In this document: positions 8,539-16,780 of the stretch, piece by piece | How positions within the stretch are numbered: the first letter of the stretch is position 1 | Layout: each line of letters begins with the position of its first letter | DNA from: Pseudomonadota bacterium | GTDB lineage: Bacteria > Bdellovibrionota_C > UBA2361 > OMII01 | Reading direction: 5' to 3' | DNA: 59,547 bases | NCBI GenBank assembly: GCA_026390555.1 | Contig: JAPLFS010000025.1 | Coordinates: 1 to 59,547 of the forward strand | Position numbers and translations under genes: made by a program | The notes under the pieces: model-generated | What the model was told of the DNA's origin: nothing | What the model saw: only the letters and a program-made list of their open reading frames with translations | Databases searched by the model: none

Positions 8539-9693
8539 TTACAGCTCTGCCATATTAAATACCATCTGCGCGACCCGCTCGGATACCGTCGATCCCTCTA
8601 CGCTCCGCTCTGCATCGTACTCGATCAGAGCAGTTCGAACGTACTTAAGATCCGTAAGCATACGATCCCGAACTGGACCATCGTCGTAAATTGCAAGGAG
8701 CTCCTGCGCTAACTCAGCGTCATCAAGCTTAACATGCATTAGCTCTCGCACAGCCCCAGCCTTAATTATGTTTACAGGAGAGTACTCCTTTAACGCCACG
8801 AAGGTCCAAACTATCACCTTAGAGAGGCGCGAGCCACTGTAGACCGACACGAAGGGCAGCTCTGCTAAGGCCCCCTCTAAATTACACGTTCCAGATTTTA
8901 GTGCAGCGACCCTGGCCCGCTGCATCTCTAGCAACGGGGTGCCGTTACTCCAGTCAATAGCAGCAAATGTTTCAGGTTTGACCGCCGTAATCGCTATCTG
9001 CTTGGCAAATTCCTCAGACATATTCGCAGCTAATAGCACGGTTCCACGCAGCTGTGGCTTGACGGATCTCATCCGTTCAAAGGCCCTAAGCATCGGAGGA
9101 AGCAACCTCTCAACCTCAAACTTCCTACTCCCTGGTAGAAACAACACGCTCTCATTACGCTGCACCTCGCTCGCTAGCGAGCTATTCTGATCAGCCAGGG
9201 GGTGCCCAACGTAAGTAACGCTCTGATACCCGTGCCTTTCGTAAAAATCACGCTCAAAGGGGAAAATAGCTGCGATGCGATCAACATAACGCTTAATCTT
9301 CTCAACCCGTCCCGTACGCCAGGCCCACACCTTTGGGGGAATATAGTAGAGCACCTTACACCCGGCCTTCTTAGCGACTCGCGCTAGCCGCAGATTAAAG
9401 TCGGGATAATCAACCAGGATAACTACATGTGGTCGCCAGCTTTTAATGAGGGATGACAGGCACCGAAACGACCCTAAAATAGAACCAGCTGAGCGTAGCA
9501 GCTCTGAGAACCCCATCGCTGCGCCGGACTTATAGCAATCAACTACTAGATCGGCTCCGGCCTCACGGCACTCCTTACCCCCCATGCCACGAACCTCCGC
9601 CTCTGGCATGCGCGCCTTAATGGCCTGCACAACCCGCCCGAGGTGTTGGTCACCGGAAACCTCCCCTGCGCTGATAAGGACCCGTAGGGTCAT
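8539..9693 (-). CDS. lpxB: Lipid A disaccharide synthase
   Basis: LpxB condenses UDP-2,3-diacylglucosamine with lipid X to form the lipid A disaccharide. At 384 residues it has the family's usual length. It opens with LISAGEVSGDQHL, a hallmark of LpxB, followed by VRGMGGKECREAGADLV, VILVDYPDFNLRLARVAKK and YYIPPKVWAWRTGRV. Next come FPFERDFYERHG and VGHPLAD, then the second GT-B half with LFLPGSRKFEVERLLPP and ALKSGTCNLEGAL. It is the first gene of the minus-strand lipid A run, 8 bp before msbA, and diverges from the AsmA gene across a region of about 190 bp. Confidence 0.96.
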   Translation of the reverse strand: MTLRVLISAGEVSGDQHLGRVVQAIKARMPEAEVRGMGGKECREAGADLVVDCYKSGAAMGFSELLRSAGSILGSFRCLSSLIKSWRPHVVILVDYPDFNLRLARVAKKAGCKVLYYIPPKVWAWRTGRVEKIKRYVDRIAAIFPFERDFYERHGYQSVTYVGHPLADQNSSLASEVQRNESVLFLPGSRKFEVERLLPPMLRAFERMRSVKPQLRGTVLLAANMSEEFAKQIAITAVKPETFAAIDWSNGTPLLEMQRARVAALKSGTCNLEGALAELPFVSVYSGSRLSKVIVWTFVALKEYSPVNIIKAGAVRELMHVKLDDAELAQELLAIYDDGPVRDRMLTDLKYVRTALIEYDAERSVEGSTVSERVAQMVFNMAEL

Positions 9694-9797
9694 AAGATAC
9701 TCCTCACTCTCTCCATCTGTCTCTGGGCCTCTGTTTACCCCATTGAGGCTCCCCCGTATAGAAGTGGGGTGTAACGTCCCGAATTAAATGTGGTTTC

Positions 9798-9826
9798 TTG
9801 TGAAATAGGGGGCTTTGCCATATCCT
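9798..9826 (+). promoter_or_regulatory. Candidate sigma-70 promoter for the AsmA gene
   Basis: TTGTGA (9798-9803) and TATCCT (9821-9826) are separated by 17 bp. They lie in the lpxB/AsmA divergent region, about 60 bp before the chosen AsmA start. The -10 is imperfect. Confidence 0.4.
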
Positions 9827-9885
9827 TTCTTTTAGATACCGTTATAGGACTACCGGTAGGGTATCGTAGTCAAAGAGTCTTAAAT

Positions 9886-11811
9886 ATGAAGAGAAAGATC
9901 TGTATTACCATATTATCGCTACTGGTTTTTGTGCTCGTTATCCTTGGAGCTGGTGTCGGCTACGTTATTATCCAAGCTAACTCCCTCGTTGAATCACACA
10001 GAGCAGAGATTGAGCAGCAGATAGCTAGCGCTATCGGTGCTCCTGTTCAGTTTGGCCAGTTAGATGTCTCGCTCTTTCCATCCCTTGAACTATCGATAGC
10101 AGACATCGTTGTTAAAGATCTTAGCGACGGGGTACACGGAGTTACATTCAAAAAACTACGCGCTAAAGCTGCACTGCTGCCACTACTGGCAAAAAAGATA
10201 GCGATCCATAACATCACCCTTGAGGAGCCGCATATAGTGCTTATAAAGAGTGCGCATGGTGTGGCAGTAAAAGGGATCGTAGCTAAGCCCCCTGCTAGAT
10301 CTACTCCTGTGGCCTCTAATCAAACTACCACGCCCCCTTCACCTTCAAAGCTAGATCTATCTATCAATAGAGTAATGATTAAGGATGGTACGATTACGAT
10401 CCATGACCTCGGTACGAATAAAAAAATATTTCTGCAATCAATTAATCTAGACGCGCAGGTTACCCTTGAAGGTTCCCGCATAGGGATTCCGAAGCTCTCG
10501 CTCAGTTTAACTCCTCAGGGCGCACACAACCTAGACCTTCAGGGAGATGCTATCTCATTTGCACAGGCCTCTGGAGATCTAGCCATTCGATCTCTTACGC
10601 TAAAATCATTAGCCGGTCAGCTACTTGCTAGCGGCAGAATAAAGACCAGCGCAGGTACCGGACAACTCGCTCTCTCCTCCAATGGAATTGATCTAGCGCC
10701 CCTTATGGGAGAGTTAAAGGACCTTGTGCCTAACTTAGAGGTTTACAAGCCAACTGGAGTGCTTGCGCTTGACTCAACCGTTACCTTGCAAGGCTCAGGT
10801 GAGCCAACATTAGCGCTTACCCTTACTCCCAAAAACGTAGCGGCAACCCTTCCCGGTGCGATCCAACTCTCTAAAATAGCAGGCGCTATAAATGTCTCTG
10901 GAAAGCCCTCAGACCTTATGATTGAGAGCAAGGGGCTTGCCCTAGCGCTGCATGAGGCCCCTCTAAGAACGGATCTATCTATGCGGGTCACTCCGACCGG
11001 TGTTGAGCTAACCACATTTATCGTGCGTGGTTTTAGCGGTGAGCTGACCTCTCCATCAGCACTTAAACTTGGCCCACCTATATCATTTAACTCTCAGTCC
11101 AAGGCCTCGCAGCTTAATCTTACTCAGATCCTGACGGCCTTTAAGCCTGCTCTGGCTAACTCCATAACCGGTACCCTCGCCACCCTAAACTCTGAGCTCT
11201 CCGGAGTTTCGCATGAAGATATTGCTCGTTCGCTACATGGACATGGCTCCTTTATACTTGTCAACGGAGCTCTTAAGGGCACTAACTTGCCGATGGTGGT
11301 ATTATCCGAGATCGGCACCCTGCCCTTTGTGAGCGGTCTTTTGACCAGTCATATCCCAGATAAATACACGCTCAATCTCAACGCAAAGGATACTGTTATT
11401 CAGGAGCTGAGTGGGAGCTACTCAATCGCAAACGGAGTGACCACGGTTAAGGATCTAACGCTGGTAAGCGATATCTGTACCTTTACAAGCAATGGGACGA
11501 TCTCACTTGACGGTGAGCTGAATCTTAATTCAACCTTTACCTTCTCCCCTGATTTCTCGCTGGGATTAGCAAAGGGTGCGAAGGGGTTGGATAAGGCTCT
11601 CAACAACGCGCAGCAACTTGTAATACCGGTCATAATTAAGGGTCGATCTCCTGCGATCTTAGTACTACCGGATGTAACGAAGCTCCTCTTACAAACCCTA
11701 ACTAAGCTACCACGGGAGGCGATCAACATTTTAGGCGGCGTATTGGGCACAGATCTATCAAAGCCTAAGGGTGGCTCTAAAAAGGGGCTCGGTGGTATCT
11801 TAGGGTTCTAG
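9886..11811 (+). CDS. AsmA-family envelope protein
   Basis: The 641-residue product starts with a single membrane anchor (ITILSLLVFVLVILGAGVGYVII). A long periplasmic, beta-rich region follows. The N-terminal AsmA signature is clear: IGAPVQFGQLDVSLFPSLEL, then repeated 'L.DG.I.I.D' and 'L.L.G' strands (VMIKDGTITIHD). The C-terminal AsmA-2-like part contains LHGHGSFILVNGALKGTNL and LSGSYSIANGVTTVKDL, and the protein ends in a Gly/Lys-rich tail. AsmA relatives resemble eukaryotic bridge-type lipid transfer proteins and are linked to phospholipid movement to the outer membrane. Its place opposite lpxB fits an envelope role. The ATG at 9886 is chosen because it directly precedes the signal anchor; the open frame begins earlier, at 9790. 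Confidence 0.85.
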   Translation: MKRKICITILSLLVFVLVILGAGVGYVIIQANSLVESHRAEIEQQIASAIGAPVQFGQLDVSLFPSLELSIADIVVKDLSDGVHGVTFKKLRAKAALLPLLAKKIAIHNITLEEPHIVLIKSAHGVAVKGIVAKPPARSTPVASNQTTTPPSPSKLDLSINRVMIKDGTITIHDLGTNKKIFLQSINLDAQVTLEGSRIGIPKLSLSLTPQGAHNLDLQGDAISFAQASGDLAIRSLTLKSLAGQLLASGRIKTSAGTGQLALSSNGIDLAPLMGELKDLVPNLEVYKPTGVLALDSTVTLQGSGEPTLALTLTPKNVAATLPGAIQLSKIAGAINVSGKPSDLMIESKGLALALHEAPLRTDLSMRVTPTGVELTTFIVRGFSGELTSPSALKLGPPISFNSQSKASQLNLTQILTAFKPALANSITGTLATLNSELSGVSHEDIARSLHGHGSFILVNGALKGTNLPMVVLSEIGTLPFVSGLLTSHIPDKYTLNLNAKDTVIQELSGSYSIANGVTTVKDLTLVSDICTFTSNGTISLDGELNLNSTFTFSPDFSLGLAKGAKGLDKALNNAQQLVIPVIIKGRSPAILVLPDVTKLLLQTLTKLPREAINILGGVLGTDLSKPKGGSKKGLGGILGF

Positions 11812-11839
11812 TCAGGGCTGGGTTAGATCTAGTATAATT

Positions 11840-11925
11840 CCCCTCAGGGGTCGATTTGCGGAGCAAATCGGGGGTGACAACAATAACTATTCACCCCTAA
11901 AATAAGCGTCCCCGATCAGGGGACG
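11840..11925 (+). repeat. Compound palindromic repeat, copy A (complete)
   Basis: Four hairpins occur in a row. First are arms CCCCT/AGGGG around one base (11840-11850). Next are CGATTTGC/GCAAATCG around GGA (11852-11870), then GGGGTGA/TCACCCC with a 14-base loop. Last are CGTCCCC/GGGGACG around GATCA, ending at 11925. The same ordered modules recur wholly or in part at 17602, 58569 and 59413. The element lies between the AsmA gene and the HExxH membrane protein gene and has no coding potential. A further pair of arms (GGTGAATAGT near 11998, echoing ACTATTCACC near 11888) may close a larger structure. It looks like a REP- or MITE-type element of unknown origin. Confidence 0.75.
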
Positions 11926-12019
11926 TCAAGAAAGGTGTGTCTTTAGCACCGATCGCAAGATCGAATCCTTTTAACCACCGACAAGTTTATACTGGGGTGA
12001 ATAGTTAGGTATCGTATCG

Positions 12020-12799
12020 ATGGAAAACAACGACTTAAACGAAAATCCTGAGAGCACTGAGGCCAAGCTCCCTGAGCCGACCTTTGTTACCTCCCCCGTC
12101 AAAAAGAAATCAGCCAAGGATAAGGATGAGCTGGTAGGTGGCTTTGCATTCTTTCTCTCTCTGGGGGCGCTCCTACCGAGCGGGGCGCTACTCTTAGGGC
12201 TCTCGCTATTTAATGTTAGGCCAATTCAGATGCAGGCTACTGGCATCTTTGCGGCAGCGTGGTTCGTAGGAATTCTTCTCGGTCACTCGATGATACGGGG
12301 ACACCTCTCGGTGCTGCTTCACGAGTTCAAGCACTCACTTATATCGAACCTCGTTGGTAACAAAAAAAAGGGGATGCAGATCAATGAGAATTCCGGTCAC
12401 TTTGAATACTCATATACCAAAAAAACCGCTCACTTTAATGCCTTTATATCTCTTGCCCCCTATATCGTACCGATCTTTACCTTTATCGGAATGCTAGCCT
12501 CACTCGGTCTTTTCCGTGACGAGCATTCCATGGCGTGTCTCCTGGTTGGCTTGTGTTACGGAGTTGATACGATCCTAAATATCCGTGATATCTCTCCGAT
12601 TCAAACCGATATAAATCAGATCCGGGGTGGCTACGGTATCGGACTACTCTATATCTTCGCTTGGAACCTAATCACCGCTGCGTTACTAGCTGCCTGGGTA
12701 TTTCAGGGTGGCGCTGGAATCCTGATGTTACTCGAACAGGTAACAGCCGCACTGATGCATATCTATCTCTTGATCTCATCTTCGAGGACTACAAGTTGA
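12020..12799 (+). CDS. Polytopic membrane protein with HExxH, probable M50-like metalloprotease
   Basis: The 259-residue protein has a charged N-terminus (about 40 residues) and about six membrane helices. Between the second and third helices lies HEFKH, an HExxH zinc-binding motif, followed by SLISNLVGNKKKGMQ and then FNAFISLAPYIVPIF. Near residue 190-205, RDISPIQTDINQIRGG could supply the third ligand, an Asp, as in intramembrane site-2 proteases (NxxPxxxxD-type motifs). The pattern matches peptidase M50 relatives better than a soluble gluzincin, but I cannot name the subfamily. The gene follows repeat copy A, and its 3' end overlaps truA by 37 bp in convergent orientation. No clear ribosome site precedes the ATG. 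The substrate is unknown. Confidence 0.6.
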   Translation: MENNDLNENPESTEAKLPEPTFVTSPVKKKSAKDKDELVGGFAFFLSLGALLPSGALLLGLSLFNVRPIQMQATGIFAAAWFVGILLGHSMIRGHLSVLLHEFKHSLISNLVGNKKKGMQINENSGHFEYSYTKKTAHFNAFISLAPYIVPIFTFIGMLASLGLFRDEHSMACLLVGLCYGVDTILNIRDISPIQTDINQIRGGYGIGLLYIFAWNLITAALLAAWVFQGGAGILMLLEQVTAALMHIYLLISSSRTTS

Positions 12800-13545
12800 G
12801 GGGCAGGATCGTACGAAACCCACTCCATACAGAGCCCGTGGGGTGGGGCTGTAACTCCAGCCATGCGTCGATCCTTGGCGGCAAGTATCTCGGTAATTGA
12901 TCGGTCGCGCATCCTGCCGCGCCCGATATCGGTCAGGGTACCTACGATATTGCGTACCATCTGCTTTAGAAATCCGCTCCCAATAACGCGATATACGATC
13001 TGGTCACCATCTGGCTGAAAGGCACTAGAAAAGATCTTTCTAACAGTAGTACGCGCCGTACAGGCGGAGTCGCGAAAGCTTGAGAAATCGTGTTCACCAA
13101 CCAGCATCGACGCGCAGCGCTGCATTAGCTCGATATCCATCTCGTGCCCGATATGCCAGACCCTGCGCGCGTCCAATACGGCTGGCGCAGCTCTTCTTAG
13201 AATTCGGTAGGAGTAGAGTTTATGAGTGGCGCACCAACCGGGATGAAAATCGTCAGGAACTACACAGGCCGAGAGCACCGATAGCTCTCCTTTAAGGAGG
13301 TGACTCACACCCTGCGTGAGGTGATATAGATCAAGCTCTCCCTCGACCTTAAAGGTCACCACCTGCCCGCGCGCATGCACACCGGCATCGGTTCTCCCTG
13401 CTGCTTGCAGAGGAAAGATTGGCCGACGGAGAATTATTTTAATGACCCTCTCAAGCTCGCCCTGCACTGTGCGCAAGTTCGGCTGCTTCTGCCACCCGTG
13501 GAACCCCGCTCCATCGTATTCGACTATCAGTTTAATATTGGCCAC
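12763..13545 (-). CDS. truA: tRNA pseudouridine(38-40) synthase
   Basis: TruA isomerises uridines 38-40 in the anticodon arm of many tRNAs. The 260-residue product begins with the strand IKLIVEYDGAGFHGWQ. It has the catalytic Asp in AAGRTDAGVHARGQV (D53), and later LYSYRILRR, HDFSSFRDSACTARTTVR and GSGFLKQMVRNIVGTL, all family hallmarks. It lies 13 bp downstream of asd and is probably co-transcribed with it. The 3' end overlaps the convergent membrane protease gene by 37 bp. Confidence 0.97.
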   Translation of the reverse strand: MANIKLIVEYDGAGFHGWQKQPNLRTVQGELERVIKIILRRPIFPLQAAGRTDAGVHARGQVVTFKVEGELDLYHLTQGVSHLLKGELSVLSACVVPDDFHPGWCATHKLYSYRILRRAAPAVLDARRVWHIGHEMDIELMQRCASMLVGEHDFSSFRDSACTARTTVRKIFSSAFQPDGDQIVYRVIGSGFLKQMVRNIVGTLTDIGRGRMRDRSITEILAAKDRRMAGVTAPPHGLCMEWVSYDPAPQLVVLEDEIKR

Positions 13546-13558
13546 AATATCTGTCGGA

Positions 13559-14569
13559 TTAGTGCGCTATCAACTTTTCGGCGATCTGTACTGCATTTAA
13601 AGCGGCTCCCTTACGAACGTTGTCAGCAACGATCCAGAGGTTAAGTCCGTTATCTACAGACTCATCTCGACGAATGCGCCCAACATGCACCTCATCGGTA
13701 CCTGCAACATCGAACTGCATCGGATACTCGTCATGCGCGGGATGAATAGCTAGCCCCTCGCTCTCAGAGAGGTGTCTGATAATATCTTCAAGCTCAAAAG
13801 GCCTCTCTGTTTCGATAAATACGCTCTCTGCATGGCTATAAAAGACCGGCACTCGAACGGCGGTCGCCGTGATACGGAGGTGTGGTAGGCCGAGGATCTT
13901 TCGACTCTCGTGAATAATCTTGAACTCCTCCTTCGTAAAGCCGTTGTCGAGTAGCACATCAATCTGTGGAATACAGTTGAAAGCGATCTGGTGCTGGAAG
14001 GCCTCCTGCGGTAGCTCCTGCTGATTAAAGACCGCCAAAGTTTGCCCCCATAACTCATCAAGCGCGGCTTTACCGGCACCTGATACCGATTGGTAGGTAG
14101 AGACAATAACGTGCTTAAGCCCCGCTATGCGCTGGATTGTATTCAGCACAGCAACAAGCTGAATAGTAGAGCAGTTCGGATTGGCTATGATCATATCCTC
14201 AGCTTTTATCGCCGAGAGATTTACCTCAGGCACTATCAGGGGTACCGCTGGATCCATACGAAAAAAACTTGAGTTATCGATCGCAACTGCGCCGGCCTTA
14301 GCTGCAAGCGGAACGTACTTAGCGGAAAGCTCGGCGGAGGTCCCAAAGAGTGCGATATCAACCCCCTCAAAAACATCCTCTGTAAGCAGCTCGACCTCGA
14401 CCTCCTGATCGTTAAACTTATAGAACTCTCCTGCTGAATCTTTTGAAGCAAAGAGCCTAAGCTCCGCGCATGGAACTTTACGTTGCTCAAGAATAGTTCT
14501 CATCTCGCTACCAACTAATCCAGTAGCACCGACTATTGCTATAACGGGAGTTTTTGAGATCTTCTTCAT
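13559..14569 (-). CDS. asd: Aspartate-semialdehyde dehydrogenase
   Basis: Asd reduces aspartyl phosphate to aspartate semialdehyde, the branch point to lysine and diaminopimelate, threonine and methionine. The 336-residue protein opens with the NADP-binding VAIVGATGLVGSEM pattern. It carries the catalytic Cys in IIANPNCSTIQL (C133), and later STYQSVSGAGKAALDEL and the His-containing LRITATAVRVPVF. The C-terminal DNVRKGAALNAVQIAE is diagnostic. All key residues are present. It precedes truA by 13 bp. Upstream on the same strand there is a terminator-like hairpin (14681-14709), so its promoter should lie between about 14570 and 14680. Confidence 0.97.
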   Translation of the reverse strand: MKKISKTPVIAIVGATGLVGSEMRTILEQRKVPCAELRLFASKDSAGEFYKFNDQEVEVELLTEDVFEGVDIALFGTSAELSAKYVPLAAKAGAVAIDNSSFFRMDPAVPLIVPEVNLSAIKAEDMIIANPNCSTIQLVAVLNTIQRIAGLKHVIVSTYQSVSGAGKAALDELWGQTLAVFNQQELPQEAFQHQIAFNCIPQIDVLLDNGFTKEEFKIIHESRKILGLPHLRITATAVRVPVFYSHAESVFIETERPFELEDIIRHLSESEGLAIHPAHDEYPMQFDVAGTDEVHVGRIRRDESVDNGLNLWIVADNVRKGAALNAVQIAEKLIAH

Positions 14570-14680
14570 ACTGCTACCTGATAGAACTTACGTTTTGGCA
14601 CCCTCAAGGAGGTCACAAAGCTACTTTAGAACCAACCGAGGCTAGTGGCAAATAACTCACAATCTACCAGTACTACAGGC

Positions 14681-14709
14681 AAAAAAAGGGGCGCATTAAG
14701 CACCCCTTT
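14681..14709 (-). terminator. Intrinsic terminator for the small minus-strand gene at 14765
   Basis: Read on the minus strand, arms GAAAGGGG and CCCCTTTT enclose an 11-base loop and run directly into a T tract (plus-strand A run 14681-14687). It lies 56 bp after the stop of the 64-residue gene and upstream of asd. Confidence 0.75.
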
Positions 14710-14764
14710 CAATGTACGAACAGGGGTAGCCTGCCCGTAAGCTCTATTCTATAGATCTTCAGCT

Positions 14765-14959
14765 CTAGGCTTCTAGGATATCCTTGCGGCGTTTGTCGCG
14801 AAGCAGCTTCTCGATCGTGAACGAGGCGAGTCTAAACCCCTCCTGCTCCGTCTTTCCGGCCTGTAGTGCGATATCGGTAATCGCCTCTATTAGGTCCCCG
14901 ATCGTTGTATCGATACGGGCACTTTGATCTTGCTCTGTCTGGATATTTGGGCTGTCCAT
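14765..14959 (-). CDS. Hypothetical 64-residue protein
   Basis: This is a small acidic, helical protein of 64 residues with a disordered start (Asp, Gln, Ser, Glu) and a helical remainder (TIGDLIEAITDIALQAG, then GFRLASFTIEKLLRDKRR). It has a good ribosome site (AGGAG, about 8 bases before the ATG), its own terminator downstream, and a possible -10 (TATACT) about 45 bp upstream. That supports a real single-gene unit. It has no Cys, signal peptide or membrane segment, and I recognise no family. It may act as a small adaptor or regulator; the function is unknown. Confidence 0.6.
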   Translation of the reverse strand: MDSPNIQTEQDQSARIDTTIGDLIEAITDIALQAGKTEQEGFRLASFTIEKLLRDKRRKDILEA

Positions 14960-15263
14960 AAACTACTCCTAAAAACCGAAGACCTAGAACCTTATGGCTT
15001 CAGTATACCTCACACGGAAAGGCCAACCGAAACAAAATAATTTCCGATCGCCCGTGCTGCTAGGATTGAGATGCATAGCAGGGCCTAAAGTTATTCAGTT
15101 TTTTATCGATTACGGTAAGTTAGTGAGACTTGGGACAATTAAAGGTGGAAACCCCTCTTTTTGATTGACTTTGAAGGCGTTCTTGTAGCTGAACCCATGC
15201 GCGTTGGGCAAGCGATACTCAGCGCACAGAGTGAAGCATAAATGCTAGAGGGGGGAGCAGAGC
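14960..15263. other. Non-coding region with nested inverted repeats; possible structured RNA
   Basis: No ORF is supported in these 304 bases. Near the small gene, AGTATA at 15002-15007 (TATACT on the minus strand) with AACCGA 17 bp further on could be its promoter, but the -35 is poor. The segment 15152-15253 has closing arms CCCCTCT and AGAGGGG. Inside are a nested hairpin with arms GCTGA/TCAGC and CCCA/TGGG, and a small AGCAT/ATGCT hairpin. This could be the 3' UTR of the IHF-like gene or a separate small RNA. No known family could be assigned by eye. Confidence 0.35.
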
Positions 15264-15557
15264 CTACGCTGCCGCGGCTGTTATAACGTCGATACGCTCC
15301 TTGAGCTCCTTACCTACCTTAAAGAAGGGTAACTTCTTGGGTGGAACTGGGATCTTCTCGCCGGTCTTTGGGTTACGACCTTCGTAGGCTCCGTACTCCT
15401 TGACTACGAAGCTTCCGAATCCGCGGATCTCTATACGACCACCACTGATCAGGGTATCTCGCATCTTGCGATAAATCAGGTTAACAACCTCCTCTGACTG
15501 AATAACGTTGATCTGAGAACGTTGCGAAAGCTTCTCAATAAGTTCTGATTTATTCAC
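15264..15557 (-). CDS. ihfB: Integration host factor beta-like / HU-family DNA-bending protein
   Basis: The 97-residue protein has the complete HU/IHF fold. The N-terminal helices are MNKSELIEKLSQRSQINV. The core follows as GGRIEIRGFGSFVVKEYGAYEGRNPKTGE, with the intercalating Pro in the beta-arm region (EKIPVPPKKLPFFKVGKEL). The spacing of RGFGSF and of GRNPKTGE, and the phenylalanine-rich FFKVGKELK, favour the IHF-beta branch over HU. The branch assignment is less certain than the family. It is driven by a strong-looking sigma-70 promoter at 15690-15719, giving a leader of roughly 125 bases. Confidence 0.9.
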   Translation of the reverse strand: MNKSELIEKLSQRSQINVIQSEEVVNLIYRKMRDTLISGGRIEIRGFGSFVVKEYGAYEGRNPKTGEKIPVPPKKLPFFKVGKELKERIDVITAAAA

Positions 15558-15689
15558 GTAAACCCCTATAATTGAATGACCGTTATCTGGTCCTCATTTA
15601 TTATCCGCCAGTCAAGGCAACCTGAGTAGATGTTCTTCGGCGTCCATGACACATACTCATCTTATAACCTAACCACTTAACAACACGAG

Positions 15690-15719
15690 TATATAATCAG
15701 TATGATGAAACTCTGTCAA
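15690..15719 (-). promoter_or_regulatory. Sigma-70 promoter for the IHF-like gene
   Basis: On the minus strand, TTGACA (15714-15719) is a perfect -35 and TATATA (15690-15695) a good -10, 18 bp apart. They lie in the 321-base intergenic region shared with the divergent SpoU gene. The rest of that region (15558-15689 and 15720-15822) holds no ORF. Confidence 0.7.
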
Positions 15720-15822
15720 AAGTGATTGCATCAATAATCGAATTTATTTTAAGAAAGATATAATTGTGCTATCCTGTATAACACTGGTTGCGCCTGGCTG
15801 CTTGGCGGGCGCCGCCCCCTTT

Positions 15823-15849
15823 TTGACCAGGCACTTAACTTGGCATAAT
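15823..15849 (+). promoter_or_regulatory. Candidate promoter for the SpoU methyltransferase gene
   Basis: TTGACC (15823-15828) and CATAAT (15844-15849) are separated by 15 bp. A TG one base upstream of the -10 makes it an extended -10 type. It sits about 30 bp before the start codon, just after a GC-rich inverted repeat with arms GCCTGG/CCAGGC. Confidence 0.5.
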
Positions 15850-15878
15850 CCTTCCGATGCTTTACCCTAGAATAGCCG

Positions 15879-16754
15879 ATGCCAACCTCCAATAGCCCTA
15901 CTACATCCAGAACCTCAAAGCCCACCATTATCTCCATCCGGAAGCAGGAGAACAACTTTCAGCGCGCTGAGGTAATTAAGCGCAATCGGGAAAAACGCAC
16001 CCAACACGCTCAGTTTCTGGTTGAGGGGGTGGCCCAGATCAATATAGCAGTCAAACATGGCTGGCGGGTCTACGCCTTTATCTATGCTGACGATCGCGCC
16101 CTCTCCTCCTGGGCAGAGGCCCTGCTGGACTCCAACATAGCAGAGCAGCACTGGGAGCTATCCGCAGATCTATTGGGGGCCCTTAGCGATAAGGACGAGC
16201 CATCAGAGCTGCTTGCAATCATTGAGACACGCACCCTTACCCCTAGCGCCATCCAGCCCAAGCAGGACGGCCTGGTGGTTGTTTTTGACCGTCCGAGCAG
16301 CCCAGGCAACCTCGGATCATCAATTCGTTCGGCGCACGCCTTTGGCGCAGATGGTATTATCATAACGGGCCATGCCGTAGATATCTACGATCCATTCGTA
16401 GTGCGGGGCAGTATGGGAGCGATCTTCGGCATGCCGGTTAGCACGGCACCCTCTCATACCGATGTGCAAGCGTGGGTGGCCGCTGCACGGGCAACGGGAT
16501 TCAACTACAAGGTCGTGGGTAGCAGCAGCAGGTCAGAGGAACAGCTCTCTCAATGTGCCCTCTCTGGGCCTACCCTGCTTGTACTTGGCAACGAGACGGT
16601 TGGCATGTCTCGGGGATACAAGGAGATGTGTGACACAACTGTGACGATCCCAATAGTAGGTGAGCTCTCTTCAATAAATGTTAGCTGCGCAGCCTCTATA
16701 CTGTTATATGAGGTATCTCGGCAGCGGGCTGCCGATAACCGTGGTGCAAATTAA
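15879..16754 (+). CDS. SpoU/TrmH-family RNA 2'-O-methyltransferase
   Basis: The 291-residue protein has an N-terminal substrate-binding region (AEVIKRNREKRTQHAQFLVEG) typical of rRNA methyltransferases of this family. The knotted SPOUT domain follows, with motif 1 DRPSSPGNLGSSIRSAHAFG, motif 2 LVLGNETVGMS and motif 3 IPIVGELSSINVSCAASILLYE. All three SAM-knot motifs are intact. The target could be 23S rRNA or tRNA; which nucleotide cannot be told from sequence. The ATG at 15879 lies about 30 bp after a candidate promoter. A CBS-domain gene follows 26 bp after the stop, probably in the same transcript. Confidence 0.9.
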   Translation: MPTSNSPTTSRTSKPTIISIRKQENNFQRAEVIKRNREKRTQHAQFLVEGVAQINIAVKHGWRVYAFIYADDRALSSWAEALLDSNIAEQHWELSADLLGALSDKDEPSELLAIIETRTLTPSAIQPKQDGLVVVFDRPSSPGNLGSSIRSAHAFGADGIIITGHAVDIYDPFVVRGSMGAIFGMPVSTAPSHTDVQAWVAAARATGFNYKVVGSSSRSEEQLSQCALSGPTLLVLGNETVGMSRGYKEMCDTTVTIPIVGELSSINVSCAASILLYEVSRQRAADNRGAN

Positions 16755-16780
16755 GTAATTGTCCTAATAAGAAGGTGCCT

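Noticed and set aside
15140-15165. A simple intrinsic terminator on the plus strand before the T run at 15158-15162
   Set aside because: The only adjacent hairpin (AGG/CCT around GAAA) is too short and has a mismatch. The CCCCTCT segment pairs better with the distant AGAGGGG.
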